Source of the DNA: Treponema sp.
Lineage (GTDB): Bacteria; Spirochaetota; Spirochaetia; Treponematales; Breznakiellaceae
Assembly: GCA_009785545.1 (NCBI GenBank)
Contig: WQWD01000039.1
Coordinates: 1 to 12,674 of the forward strand
Length of the DNA: 12,674 bases
Direction: 5' to 3'
Shown here: piece after piece, positions 1-6,694 of the stretch
How positions within the stretch are numbered: position 1 is the stretch's first letter
Layout: each line of letters opens with the position of its first letter
The notes under the pieces: model-generated
What the model saw: the letters and a program-made list of their open reading frames with translations, nothing else
Told to the model about the DNA's origin: nothing
Databases searched by the model: none
Translations under genes and position numbers: made by a program

Positions 1-16
1 ATGCTACAATCTTACT

Positions 17-1381
17 ATGACATTTCTTAATATCGTACTTGGACTTATAGGTCTTGGAATTATTGTTTTTATTCATGAACTTGGACATTTTCTCGCAGCC
101 AGGCTTGTGGGGGTTGATGTTGAAGCGTTTTCTATTGGCTGGGGAAACCCAATTTTAAAAAAGAAAATCGGTTCTGTTGAGTATCGCCTTGGGATGTTCC
201 CTCTCGGCGGCTATTGCAAAATGAAGGGAGCGGCAGATCATAATAACGAAGCTTGGGAAAACATCCAAAACGGGATTAAACCCGAAAAAGGAACATACCT
301 TGCGGCAAGCCCTCAGGCAAGAATTCTTATCGCTTTTGCGGGACCGTTATTTAATTTAATTTTTGCGGTGATAATACTTTCCTTTATTTTGGGAGCCGGA
401 CGTGATTTTTTTGTAATTGAAAGCAGAATTGTTTTGGCTTCTGATTTAGCTTCTGACAGGATAGAAGAAATTTTTCCGGCGGATGAAGCCGGCTTTTTAA
501 GCGGAGACAGAATTACTCATATTAATAACCGTCCTGTTCAATTTTTTCATGAAATACAAGAAATCATTTCATTAAACGCAAACAGGGCTCTTGCCGTGAC
601 AATAGATCGCAACGGCGAAATTATCTCGAAAACAGTTACACCCGCTCTTGACAGATCAACGGGAGCCGGAAGAATCGGGATTACAATATGGGAAGATCCG
701 ATTATCCGCACGGTAACACAGCAAAGCCCTGCTGAGGCCGCCGGTCTTAGACCGGGTGATATTATCGTAAGCGCAGGCGGAGAAACAGTGCGTAACGGCG
801 CTGACTTCAGCAGGATTAGAGCGCAAACTGCCGGGAACATGGTTATCGTTTTTGAAAGAGACGGATATCAAATGAACGCTCTTTTTAGTGCCAAAGAATT
901 GGAAGGCGAACTTGGTTTTACATGGGATTCATTTATAAGGCACAGCACTCCCCGCTTAAACCCATTTGCGGCTCTTGCCAGAGGGTTTACCGAAAGTTTA
1001 AGAACGCTTGGAACTTCTGTCAGGAGTTTACGGCTTCTTTTTATGGGAATCGATCTTACTAACGCAGTTTCAGGCCCGGTTCGTATAACCTACATGATAG
1101 GCGATGTGGCAACTCAAGGGTTTGAACACGGTTTTGCCGCGGGTTTGCGGGCAACGTTTGGGTTTATCGCAATGATCTCCATAATACTTTGTATGATGAA
1201 CCTTTTGCCCTTGCCGGTTGTTGACGGAGGAATGATTATACTTTTTTTTGTTGAACTTTTGCGTGGAAAACCTATTCCTCCAAAAGCGATTTCTATTTTT
1301 CAAATGTGCGGCATGGTTTTAATTGGCGGTTTAATTGTGCTGGCAATCTTTGGAGATATAATGTTTTTTATCCGAAGATAG
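17..1381 (+). CDS. rseP: RseP-type site-2 zinc metalloprotease (M50 family)
   Basis: An inner-membrane intramembrane protease that in characterised bacteria cleaves anti-sigma factors and leftover signal peptides; the substrate here is unknown. At 454 residues it matches the usual RseP length of about 450. The zinc motif HELGH is at residues 20-24 in the first membrane segment, and the third ligand motif NLLPLPVVDGG is at 395-405 (Asp403), where many relatives read PALDGG. Two PDZ-like domains are visible at about 145-207 and 225-290 (SPAEAAGLRPGDII at 237-250). Further membrane segments lie at about 103-127, 378-400 and 430-452. The ATG at 17 puts the HExxH at the normal distance from the N-terminus. 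The frame stays open to the window edge, but only 16 upstream bases are visible and they show no ribosome binding site. A TGA at 18-20 in another frame suggests an ATGA overlap with an upstream gene, often dxr in such neighbourhoods (inference). Confidence 0.95.
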   Translation: MTFLNIVLGLIGLGIIVFIHELGHFLAARLVGVDVEAFSIGWGNPILKKKIGSVEYRLGMFPLGGYCKMKGAADHNNEAWENIQNGIKPEKGTYLAASPQARILIAFAGPLFNLIFAVIILSFILGAGRDFFVIESRIVLASDLASDRIEEIFPADEAGFLSGDRITHINNRPVQFFHEIQEIISLNANRALAVTIDRNGEIISKTVTPALDRSTGAGRIGITIWEDPIIRTVTQQSPAEAAGLRPGDIIVSAGGETVRNGADFSRIRAQTAGNMVIVFERDGYQMNALFSAKELEGELGFTWDSFIRHSTPRLNPFAALARGFTESLRTLGTSVRSLRLLFMGIDLTNAVSGPVRITYMIGDVATQGFEHGFAAGLRATFGFIAMISIILCMMNLLPLPVVDGGMIILFFVELLRGKPIPPKAISIFQMCGMVLIGGLIVLAIFGDIMFFIRR

Positions 1382-1401
1382 TTTTAGATAAGGATATTTT
1401 T

Positions 1402-2019
1402 ATGGAAAAAAAGAACATTGTCTGTCTTTGCAATAATACAATTACGTTCGAGTTTGAAAGGGAAATAAACCTGGACGAAAGGCCACAATATCTTGAAGAT
1501 ATATTAAACGGCAAGTTTTTGTCAATTGATTGTCCTTCATGTTTTAAAAAACATAAACCTGAGTACAGAATAGATATTGTTTGGAAATCCAAAAACCTGA
1601 AGTTAGCGGTAATCCCGGAGCTCGATCGTAATATGTTTTATATCAAGAAAAAAGAAAATCCGCCATTTGAAACTGTTATCGGTTTTCCGGAAATGACAAA
1701 CCGCTTGGCGGTTATTAATGACGGTCTTGAACCTGTTGTAATTGAAACTTTAAAAACTTTTCTTCTTGCCAAAGCAATGGGAAACAATTCAGGCGATAAC
1801 ATAAACGCCTGGTATTACCGCAAAAACGAAGAATCGATTGAGTTTCATATTGATGGTATCAGGTCAAACGAAGTAGCTGTGGCAAAAGTTCCAATGGATG
1901 TGTATAAGAAAACATTTGAAGACTTCAGAAAAAAACCTAAAAAACCTTTATTTGAATCTCTTAGAGTACGCAAATATTTATCGGTTCAAAATATTTATCG
2001 CCCGGATGTATTAAAATGA
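1402..2019 (+). CDS. CpXC-domain protein of unknown function
   Basis: A 205-residue protein whose N-terminal part resembles the CpXC family (paired cysteine motifs, presumed metal-binding, function unknown). The cysteines are C8 and C10 (CLC) and C44 and C47 (CPSC), so the first pair is CxC rather than the usual CxxC. A basic stretch, FRKKPKKP, is at 175-182. No signal peptide or membrane segment is seen, so it is probably cytoplasmic. The ATG at 1402 is chosen because TAAGGA (1389-1394) lies 7 nt upstream; the frame is open further upstream, but that part only shadows the end of rseP. It begins 20 nt after the rseP stop and its TGA overlaps the ATG of the next gene (ATGA at 2016-2019), which argues for one operon and coupled translation. 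The family assignment rests on the cysteine pattern and spacing; the function is not known. Confidence 0.7.
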   Translation: MEKKNIVCLCNNTITFEFEREINLDERPQYLEDILNGKFLSIDCPSCFKKHKPEYRIDIVWKSKNLKLAVIPELDRNMFYIKKKENPPFETVIGFPEMTNRLAVINDGLEPVVIETLKTFLLAKAMGNNSGDNINAWYYRKNEESIEFHIDGIRSNEVAVAKVPMDVYKKTFEDFRKKPKKPLFESLRVRKYLSVQNIYRPDVLK

Positions 2020-4061
2020 AAAAAACTATCTTAAGAGCCTCTTGCAAAACTCGGTCAGTTTTGCCGAGGCTTTGCAGTTTCTCACCCTTTGGGTTACGAA
2101 ACATGCATTTTAATAAAGTTGCACTTTCAAAACTGAAGTTTTGCAAGTGCCTCTTAAAACATTTTTTTTTAGTTGGTTTGTTTTTTATTGTCTTACCGGT
2201 TTTTTCTGCCAATATCTCAGGCAGCCACAGGGGAGAAATCACAGCTCTAGTCCATAACGAGGAAATTGTTTTAAGCGCCGGCGAAGATGGATTTTTGGTA
2301 CAATGGAATACCGCTCAAAGAACCGCAATTGATCGTTTTCAACTAACAACATACAGAATACAATCAATGGTGAAACATCCAACCAGAACAGAAATATCCA
2401 TTATAGAAGCTGTAAATTTTGATAATTACCGCATATCAGCGTGGGATTATTCTCTCAAGGAAAGGCTTTTTTCGATTTATTCAACAAGACCTGTGCGTTA
2501 TATAAATTATTCCGCTCAAGGCAATTTGTTAATCGCTGCAGGCCTTGACGGTTTTCCTTTAACAATTCTTGATTCCGCTACAGGAGAAGTTGTTTTAGAC
2601 GCTGTAATACAGGAAGGCACAGCAACCCTTGCAGTAACAGGGCGTGCGGAAAGCAACATGATGATATATATGAGCGAATACTCAGATCATTTTGGACATC
2701 CGTCATTTTCCGGAAGTTTATTGTATTTTGACATTCAATCAAATACTGTTACAAATATTTTTCAGGCTCCGGGTTTTATCGAAAATCCGGTATTTTTTGG
2801 CAACATTTTTCTGGCGGGAGTTAATCAAGACGGTTTACAAATTGTTAATACAACTTCCGGTCAGGTTCTGGACAATATAGAAACAATCGGAAGAAACGCT
2901 CTTATTTGTCTGTCATCAGACGGCTTTTTTCTCTTTGAGCAAACAGGCAGCACTGCCCTTTTGTATCGTTTTACTGTAGACGGAAACGGACAGTTAAATC
3001 AACGCCAGAGATTACCTATTGTCTTAACCGGTCTTGGCACTGTTACTTCAATGGCGTATAACGGAAGCTTGGTATTTGGAACATCACAAGGCAATTTATT
3101 GATTCTTGACAGACAAAATCGTATAGTTCCTTTTAGGTATAATTTTCACAGGCGTATCACAGAGATCGCCGCAGGAGAACAGAACATTGGATTTTTAACA
3201 GAAGACGGATTTTTTTCGTATATCCCGCTGGATTACAGCTCTATTGGCAGTTCTTTTCAATTAAACTTTACAGAAGTAAACAATTTTAACAGAATTACTT
3301 CTGTTTCCCTTGAAGGCAAAGATTTTTTTATCCTTTGGCAGACGGATAATACAAGAATCGCTCCTCAATTGATTGATCTATCCAATAACAAACGAAGAAA
3401 TCTTAATTTTCTTACTGGCAGGTTTCCATTAAGAACAATTGATGTTTTAGACGGCAGGTTTTTAACGATGGATACGGTAGGAAATATATACATATATAAT
3501 CTGGAAGTTTTACAAAATACGCCGCCTGCAGGGAGTGCGGAATTCAGCTTTTCTTCGATGGGCGCGATTGACGCTGTACTTATTGGCAATTACAACATTT
3601 TGATAAGCCGGAGCGTAATGGGTGTTAACAGTCCATTTTTGTCTGTCAATCTCAGAACAGGCGAAACCGTCCCGATGTTTTTCCCCGCAGCTCAAGCCGG
3701 CTTGATGGTTTACCGCGGCAGCTCAAGTCTTTTTGCGGCGGCTGTTGAACTCAGTAATAACAACTTGAATACTGTTTTTTTGAATATATCTGCAACCGGG
3801 CAGCATCACAGACTATTTAACTATTCCGGAGAGGCAAACCATTTTTCTATTGCCGAAGTCCAAAACCATCTGGCAATTATATGCGGAAGCGATGGAGGAA
3901 GAATTGTCCTGCCGGAAATGATAGAATTTGAACGAACAAGTGGTTTGCCGGTAAGGCTGCTGGCAAGCCGTGAATCTTTCATCGGTCTTGACAGCGAAGG
4001 GAATATTGCCTGGCACAACTTAGACGGAAGACTCTTAGCCCGCTTTCAGATCGCAAGATAA
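2016..4061 (+). CDS. Exported WD40-like beta-propeller protein carrying an in-frame palindromic insertion
   Basis: A 681-residue protein with many short beta-rich repeats of the propeller type, for example SAGEDGFLVQWNT (residues about 88-100) and later segments with GNLLILDRQN and GNIYIYNLEV patterns. They resemble degenerate WD40 blades, and no enzyme motif is visible. A hydrophobic stretch at about 50-63, ending VFSA at 62-65, looks like a signal peptide core, so an envelope location is likely. Oddly, this core sits behind about 47 residues instead of 5-10. Residues 7-47 are encoded by the palindromic element at 2031-2157; without it the N-terminus would read MKKTILKHFFLVGLFF, a normal signal peptide. 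An internal ATG at 2103 (residue 30) could also start translation. The ATG at 2016 overlaps the preceding stop and has only a weak ribosome site, suggesting coupling. The stop codon lies in the outer repeat of a second element. The specific function is unknown. Confidence 0.8.
   Translation: MKKTILRASCKTRSVLPRLCSFSPFGLRNMHFNKVALSKLKFCKCLLKHFFLVGLFFIVLPVFSANISGSHRGEITALVHNEEIVLSAGEDGFLVQWNTAQRTAIDRFQLTTYRIQSMVKHPTRTEISIIEAVNFDNYRISAWDYSLKERLFSIYSTRPVRYINYSAQGNLLIAAGLDGFPLTILDSATGEVVLDAVIQEGTATLAVTGRAESNMMIYMSEYSDHFGHPSFSGSLLYFDIQSNTVTNIFQAPGFIENPVFFGNIFLAGVNQDGLQIVNTTSGQVLDNIETIGRNALICLSSDGFFLFEQTGSTALLYRFTVDGNGQLNQRQRLPIVLTGLGTVTSMAYNGSLVFGTSQGNLLILDRQNRIVPFRYNFHRRITEIAAGEQNIGFLTEDGFFSYIPLDYSSIGSSFQLNFTEVNNFNRITSVSLEGKDFFILWQTDNTRIAPQLIDLSNNKRRNLNFLTGRFPLRTIDVLDGRFLTMDTVGNIYIYNLEVLQNTPPAGSAEFSFSSMGAIDAVLIGNYNILISRSVMGVNSPFLSVNLRTGETVPMFFPAAQAGLMVYRGSSSLFAAAVELSNNNLNTVFLNISATGQHHRLFNYSGEANHFSIAEVQNHLAIICGSDGGRIVLPEMIEFERTSGLPVRLLASRESFIGLDSEGNIAWHNLDGRLLARFQIAR
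2031..2157. repeat. Palindromic MITE-like element 1, inside the beta-propeller gene
   Basis: A 127-bp imperfect palindrome. The outer arms TTAAGAG (2031-2037) and CTCTTAA (2151-2157) are complementary, and the terminal 21 bases (2031-2051 versus 2137-2157) match as inverted repeats at 19 positions. Inside are three hairpins. Hairpin 1, 2038-2069: GCAAAACT/AGTTTTGC with loop CGGTC, plus CCTC/GAGG. Hairpin 2, 2074-2106: GTTTC/GAAAC and CCC/GGG around an internal loop TCA/TTAC. Hairpin 3, 2121-2150: GCACTT and CAAAACT paired with AGTTTTG and AAGTGC, loop GA. The flanking TTAA copies look like a target duplication; element plus one copy is 123 bp, or 41 codons, so the host frame is kept. No transposase is encoded, so mobility would have to be supplied in trans (inference). 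Confidence 0.8.
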
Positions 4062-4200
4062 TTAGTGTCTGTCCATAAAGTGGTTCTTTATGGACGACAC
4101 TTTGTATTTTCTCACCTTTTTTTACAAAAAGGTTACGAAAAATACGTCTTTCAAAGAAGTCTGTCTAAAATGCTCTGCATTTATAGACAGACTCTAATTA
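4059..4200. repeat. Palindromic MITE-like element 2, between convergent genes
   Basis: Outer arms TAATTAG (4059-4065) and CTAATTA (4194-4200) are complementary, and the next bases continue as inverted repeats (GTGTCTGTCCATAAA versus GAGTCTGTCTATAAA). Three hairpins follow. Hairpin 1: GTCCATAAAG (4071-4080)/CTTTATGGAC (4086-4095), loop TGGTT, with TGTC/GACA outside. Hairpin 2: GTATTTTC (4104-4111)/GAAAAATAC (4137-4145) and CCTTTTT/AAAAAGG, around an internal loop TCA (4112-4114)/TTAC (4133-4136). Hairpin 3: 4159-4173 with 4177-4192, loop TCT. The order and the internal loop match element 1 although most stem bases differ. TAATTA on both sides could be a target duplication, with the TAA at 4059-4061 being the stop codon of the beta-propeller gene. 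The element fills the gap between convergent genes and may end transcription from either side (inference). Confidence 0.78.
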
Positions 4201-4215
4201 ATTTAAAAATTAAAA

Positions 4216-4506
4216 TTAATCGTGCGCCGGGTTACTTTTTACTTTTTCAATTGCCTGCCGCACAGCTTGTTTTACACTGTCTGCATACGATTGTTCTGTC
4301 GCTTGAGTGTAAAGAGTTCCAAGAATTGAAAAGCGGTATAAAGGTTTAACATTGTTCATCGCTATTGCCGCAATGTCAACAATACAGTCATTACACCGGC
4401 AGAGATCTTCGTATCCTGATTTTAGTTGCTGCTCCAATTCACGGATAACCAAACTTTCCGCTTCGTTTTTAAGCATATAAAAATCATATTCATCTTTAAA
4501 AGCCAT
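4216..4506 (-). CDS. ComFB-family protein, putative cyclic-dinucleotide receptor
   Basis: A 96-residue protein of the late-competence ComFB family. The signature is clear: an N-terminal helix (LKNEAESLVIRELEQQL, 12-28), the CxCxxC cluster CRCNDC (C36, C38, C41), then VDIAAIAMNNVKPLY (43-57), corresponding to the family's D-I-x-A-L-A-L-N-x-L-P-P-x-Y. The C-terminal helix runs about 71-90. Members of this family have been reported to bind cyclic nucleotide second messengers; the ligand here is unknown. The ATG at 4506 is chosen because it starts just before the family homology. A TTG 15 nt further upstream is in frame but adds only MLGGL, encoded partly by the G run. The only ribosome-binding candidate is a run of seven G (4510-4516, read on the minus strand) just 3 nt before the start. 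The gene lies 45 nt after dnaB and has its own likely promoter. Confidence 0.82.
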   Translation of the reverse strand: MAFKDEYDFYMLKNEAESLVIRELEQQLKSGYEDLCRCNDCIVDIAAIAMNNVKPLYRFSILGTLYTQATEQSYADSVKQAVRQAIEKVKSNPAHD

Positions 4507-4525
4507 AAGCCCCCCCAACAAAATT

Positions 4526-4555
4526 ATTATAACAAATTATTAAAAATTTGTTCAA
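4526..4555 (-). promoter_or_regulatory. Likely sigma-70-type promoter for the comFB-like gene, with a palindrome in its spacer
   Basis: On the minus strand a perfect -10 box TATAAT (4531-4526) follows TTGAAC (4555-4550, four of six consensus bases) at 18 nt. The start point would fall near 4519, giving a very short leader of about a dozen bases. The -35 box overlaps the dnaB stop codon. An 8-bp inverted repeat, AACAAATT (4531-4538) and AATTTGTT (4545-4552) with a 6-nt loop, fills the spacer and touches both boxes, so a repressor operator is possible (inference). Without a T run it is a poor terminator. Confidence 0.5.
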
Positions 4556-5910
4556 GCCCCATTACTGTTTTCTTTTGCCAATGGAGCAAATTTTGCGTAT
4601 TTTGCCACAAGTTCCAGCTTTATAACGCCAATAGGACCGTTTCTTTGTTTTGCTATAATCAAATCTGTCGGAATAGCGTCAATCGGACCTTGCGGCTCAT
4701 CTTCTTTTTTCTTTTTAGGATATATTCTGTTAAGGAATAATACTAAATCGGCATCCTGTTCAATTGAACCTGAATCCCTTAGGTGCGCTAATGTAGGAGC
4801 TTCTCTTTGAGCGTCTCTGGTCAACTGGCACAAAACCACAATTGGAACATGCAGCTCACGAGCAAGACTTTTTAAAGACCTTGAAATTTCAGAAATTTGC
4901 TCATAACGCGCCAATGAGCTATTTTCATGCCCAATAAGACCCAGATAATCTATAAAAATAATTTTTACATCCTGCTGCGCCTTTAATTTTCTTGCCTGAG
5001 CCCTTAAATCTAAAAGCTTCATGTTTGGCATATCAACAATATGAAACGGTGCGGCATCTATAACGCTCATTACGTTAACAACTTTCCCATAATCAACGCT
5101 GCTTAAAACGCCCTTACGAAGGTTTTGCGCTTTTACCATCGCTTCCGAACTTATAAGCCTTTGTACTAAAGCAATATCTGACATTTCCAAAGAAAAGAAA
5201 GCTGTGGGTATTTTTTGATGAAAAGCAATATGAGAAGCGATATTCAGCGCCAACGCTGTTTTTCCAACCGAAGGTCTGGCTCCGATAATTATAAATTCAT
5301 CACGCTGAAAACCTGAGGTATATTCATCGAGTTCATCAAAACCCGAAGATATACCTGTAATCGCTCCTTTCATCTTCATCGCAGAATCGAGTATTTCTAC
5401 AGTTTCCCCTAAAATTTCCCGAATAGTTCTGTTAGAAAAAAACTGGCTATCATCTGAAAGTTCAAATATATTCTGTTGAACATCTTCAAGCATTTCTTTT
5501 GAATCTTTTGAATCATCATAAACGCTCACGCCGATTTTAGAAGCAACTTTTAAAAGAGAACGTTTCATCGAATAGTTTTTTACCATTTGCGTGTAATATT
5601 CGATATTTGCGCTGGATGGAATAACCGTTGTCAGGCTTGAAACATACGAAGCGCCTCCCGCTTCATCGAGCTTAGCCATCAGTTTCAATTCCTGAACAAC
5701 GGTTTGGATATCCGGGCGTACATTTTTGGAATCAAGAGACATTATAGCCTCATAAATCAAAATATTCGCACGAGAATAAAAATCTACAGGACGCAGGCGT
5801 AACTGTATCGCTGTTTTTACAGCTTCATAATCAGCGAGTAAACTTCCTAACGCTGCCTGTTCAAGGTCGTCATCGTGAGGGGGCGTTTTATCTCTGAAAA
5901 GTTGAGCCAT
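4552..5910 (-). CDS. dnaB: Replicative DNA helicase DnaB
   Basis: The hexameric 5'-3' helicase of the replication fork; it interacts with primase and the clamp loader. It is 452 residues, a normal length. The N-terminal domain is at about 10-150 and begins with the typical DLEQAALGSLL. The RecA-like ATPase domain contains Walker A GARPSVGKT (210-218), SLEMS (240-244) with the catalytic Glu242, Walker B IIFIDYLGLI (317-326), QLTRDAQ (362-368, where QLNR or QLSR is more usual) and LRDSGSIEQDAD (377-388). The segment KQRNGPIG near 428 carries the arginine-finger type motif. No intein or insertion is visible. The start lies 2 nt after the rplI stop and no good ribosome binding site is seen, so translation is probably coupled to rplI. 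Confidence 0.97.
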   Translation of the reverse strand: MAQLFRDKTPPHDDDLEQAALGSLLADYEAVKTAIQLRLRPVDFYSRANILIYEAIMSLDSKNVRPDIQTVVQELKLMAKLDEAGGASYVSSLTTVIPSSANIEYYTQMVKNYSMKRSLLKVASKIGVSVYDDSKDSKEMLEDVQQNIFELSDDSQFFSNRTIREILGETVEILDSAMKMKGAITGISSGFDELDEYTSGFQRDEFIIIGARPSVGKTALALNIASHIAFHQKIPTAFFSLEMSDIALVQRLISSEAMVKAQNLRKGVLSSVDYGKVVNVMSVIDAAPFHIVDMPNMKLLDLRAQARKLKAQQDVKIIFIDYLGLIGHENSSLARYEQISEISRSLKSLARELHVPIVVLCQLTRDAQREAPTLAHLRDSGSIEQDADLVLFLNRIYPKKKKEDEPQGPIDAIPTDLIIAKQRNGPIGVIKLELVAKYAKFAPLAKENSNGA

Positions 5911-5912
5911 TG

Positions 5913-6566
5913 TTATTCAGCAGCATCCGCCGGAGTATCACTTGGGGAACTTTCGCTTTCTGCCTCGTGTGAAGGTTCTTGGGCAGGCATTTCAACATTC
6001 GCCGCAATCCCCTCCTCAACTGTTTCGACATTCTCGGCTGCTTTAGACGATTCATCACTGCGTTCATCTCTTCTGCCGCGTTTTGGAGCAGGCTTGGAAG
6101 TTGAGCTTTCCGTTTTAATTTCCTGAGCAACAATTGAAATTGAAATTTCCGCAGACTGGTTTTCATAAAGCTTTATAACCGCTTTGTATTTGCCTACTGT
6201 TTTAAATCCATTCCCGGCAATTTCAATACGTTTGCGTTCAATTTGATAACCGCTTTTTACAAGTTCATCAGCAATCGTTTGATTGGTTACAGCACCGTAA
6301 AGCCTTCCATTGGCTCCCGCAGGCATTGTAATAACGATTTCGAGGGCATCGAGTTTTTCTTTTAACCCTCTCGCATCCAGGCGTTTTTGTTCTTTGCGAG
6401 CGTCAATTTCCGCCCTGCGCCCTTCGATGAGTTTAACCATGCGAGGTGTATAGGGAAGAGCAAAACCTCTTGGAAAAAGATAGTTACGGGCATAACCTTT
6501 CGCTACTTCCTTTACATCTCCCTCTTCACCAAGAGTACTGAGATCCTTGTTCAAAATAACCTTCAT
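5913..6566 (-). CDS. rplI: Large-subunit ribosomal protein L9 with a long acidic C-terminal tail
   Basis: Ribosomal protein L9 binds 23S rRNA near the L1 stalk. The family signature is at residues 13-40 (GEEGDVKEVAKGYARNYLFP and onward), followed by the long connecting helix (about 42-75) and the C-terminal rRNA-binding domain ending near residue 150. Most L9 proteins stop at about 148-150. Here another 67 residues follow (151-217), rich in Glu, Ser, Ala and Pro with a basic patch PKRGRRDER at 161-169; the tail looks disordered. The ATG at 6566 is chosen because MKVIL is the universal L9 start and GGAGGAG (6573-6579) lies 6 nt upstream. The frame is open for another 53 codons upstream, but this is leader sequence. 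It follows the YybS-like gene after 110 nt and precedes dnaB by 2 nt. Confidence 0.96.
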   Translation of the reverse strand: MKVILNKDLSTLGEEGDVKEVAKGYARNYLFPRGFALPYTPRMVKLIEGRRAEIDARKEQKRLDARGLKEKLDALEIVITMPAGANGRLYGAVTNQTIADELVKSGYQIERKRIEIAGNGFKTVGKYKAVIKLYENQSAEISISIVAQEIKTESSTSKPAPKRGRRDERSDESSKAAENVETVEEGIAANVEMPAQEPSHEAESESSPSDTPADAAE

Positions 6567-6572
6567 ACCAAG

Positions 6573-6601
6573 CTCCTCCGATACAAGTATTGTTTGTATC
6601 G
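6573..6601 (-). promoter_or_regulatory. Hairpin abutting the rplI ribosome binding site
   Basis: On the minus strand CGATACAA and TTGTATCG (plus 6594-6601 and 6579-6586) form an 8-bp perfect stem with a 7-nt loop. The 3' arm ends directly against the GAGGAG of the rplI ribosome binding site (6573-6578). Such placement could regulate initiation or shield the site from upstream structure. No known ligand motif is recognised. Confidence 0.45.
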
Positions 6602-6658
6602 TCTGTAATATCAGCCGCAAAAAAGCAGCTGTTTGCCCCGGAGTATGGGGCGGCCGCA

Positions 6659-6694
6659 CGGGAATCGTGTAGATTTCTACGACACGGATTCCCG
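6659..6694. repeat. Strong hairpin spanning the stop codon of the YybS-like gene
   Basis: CGGGAATC (6659-6666) pairs with GATTCCCG (6687-6694), and GTGT (6667-6670) pairs with ACAC (6682-6685) across a single bulged G. The hairpin includes the TAG stop (6677-6679, minus strand) of the membrane-protein gene. It is followed downstream by GC-rich sequence, including CCCC/GGGG (6635-6650 region), unlike the AT-rich surroundings. It has no T run, so an mRNA processing or stability element, or a dispersed repeat, fits better than a terminator (inference). Confidence 0.5.

Noticed and set aside
1306..1401. An upstream start for the CpXC gene overlapping rseP
   Set aside because: TAAGGA 7 nt before the ATG at 1402 and the position of the first cysteine pair fit the shorter form; the extra 32 codons shadow rseP.
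1961..2242. A minus-strand open frame across element 1
   Set aside because: It merely reads the palindromic element and the flanking host gene backwards; no start signal or family resemblance.
2031..4200. tRNA genes, because of the cloverleaf-like elements
   Set aside because: No anticodon arm of 5 bp with a 7-nt loop, no TTCGA-type T loop and no CCA end; the arm lengths do not fit a tRNA.
4065..4349. A plus-strand open frame starting in element 2
   Set aside because: It reads through the element and then antisense to the comFB-like gene; no convincing ribosome site or homology.
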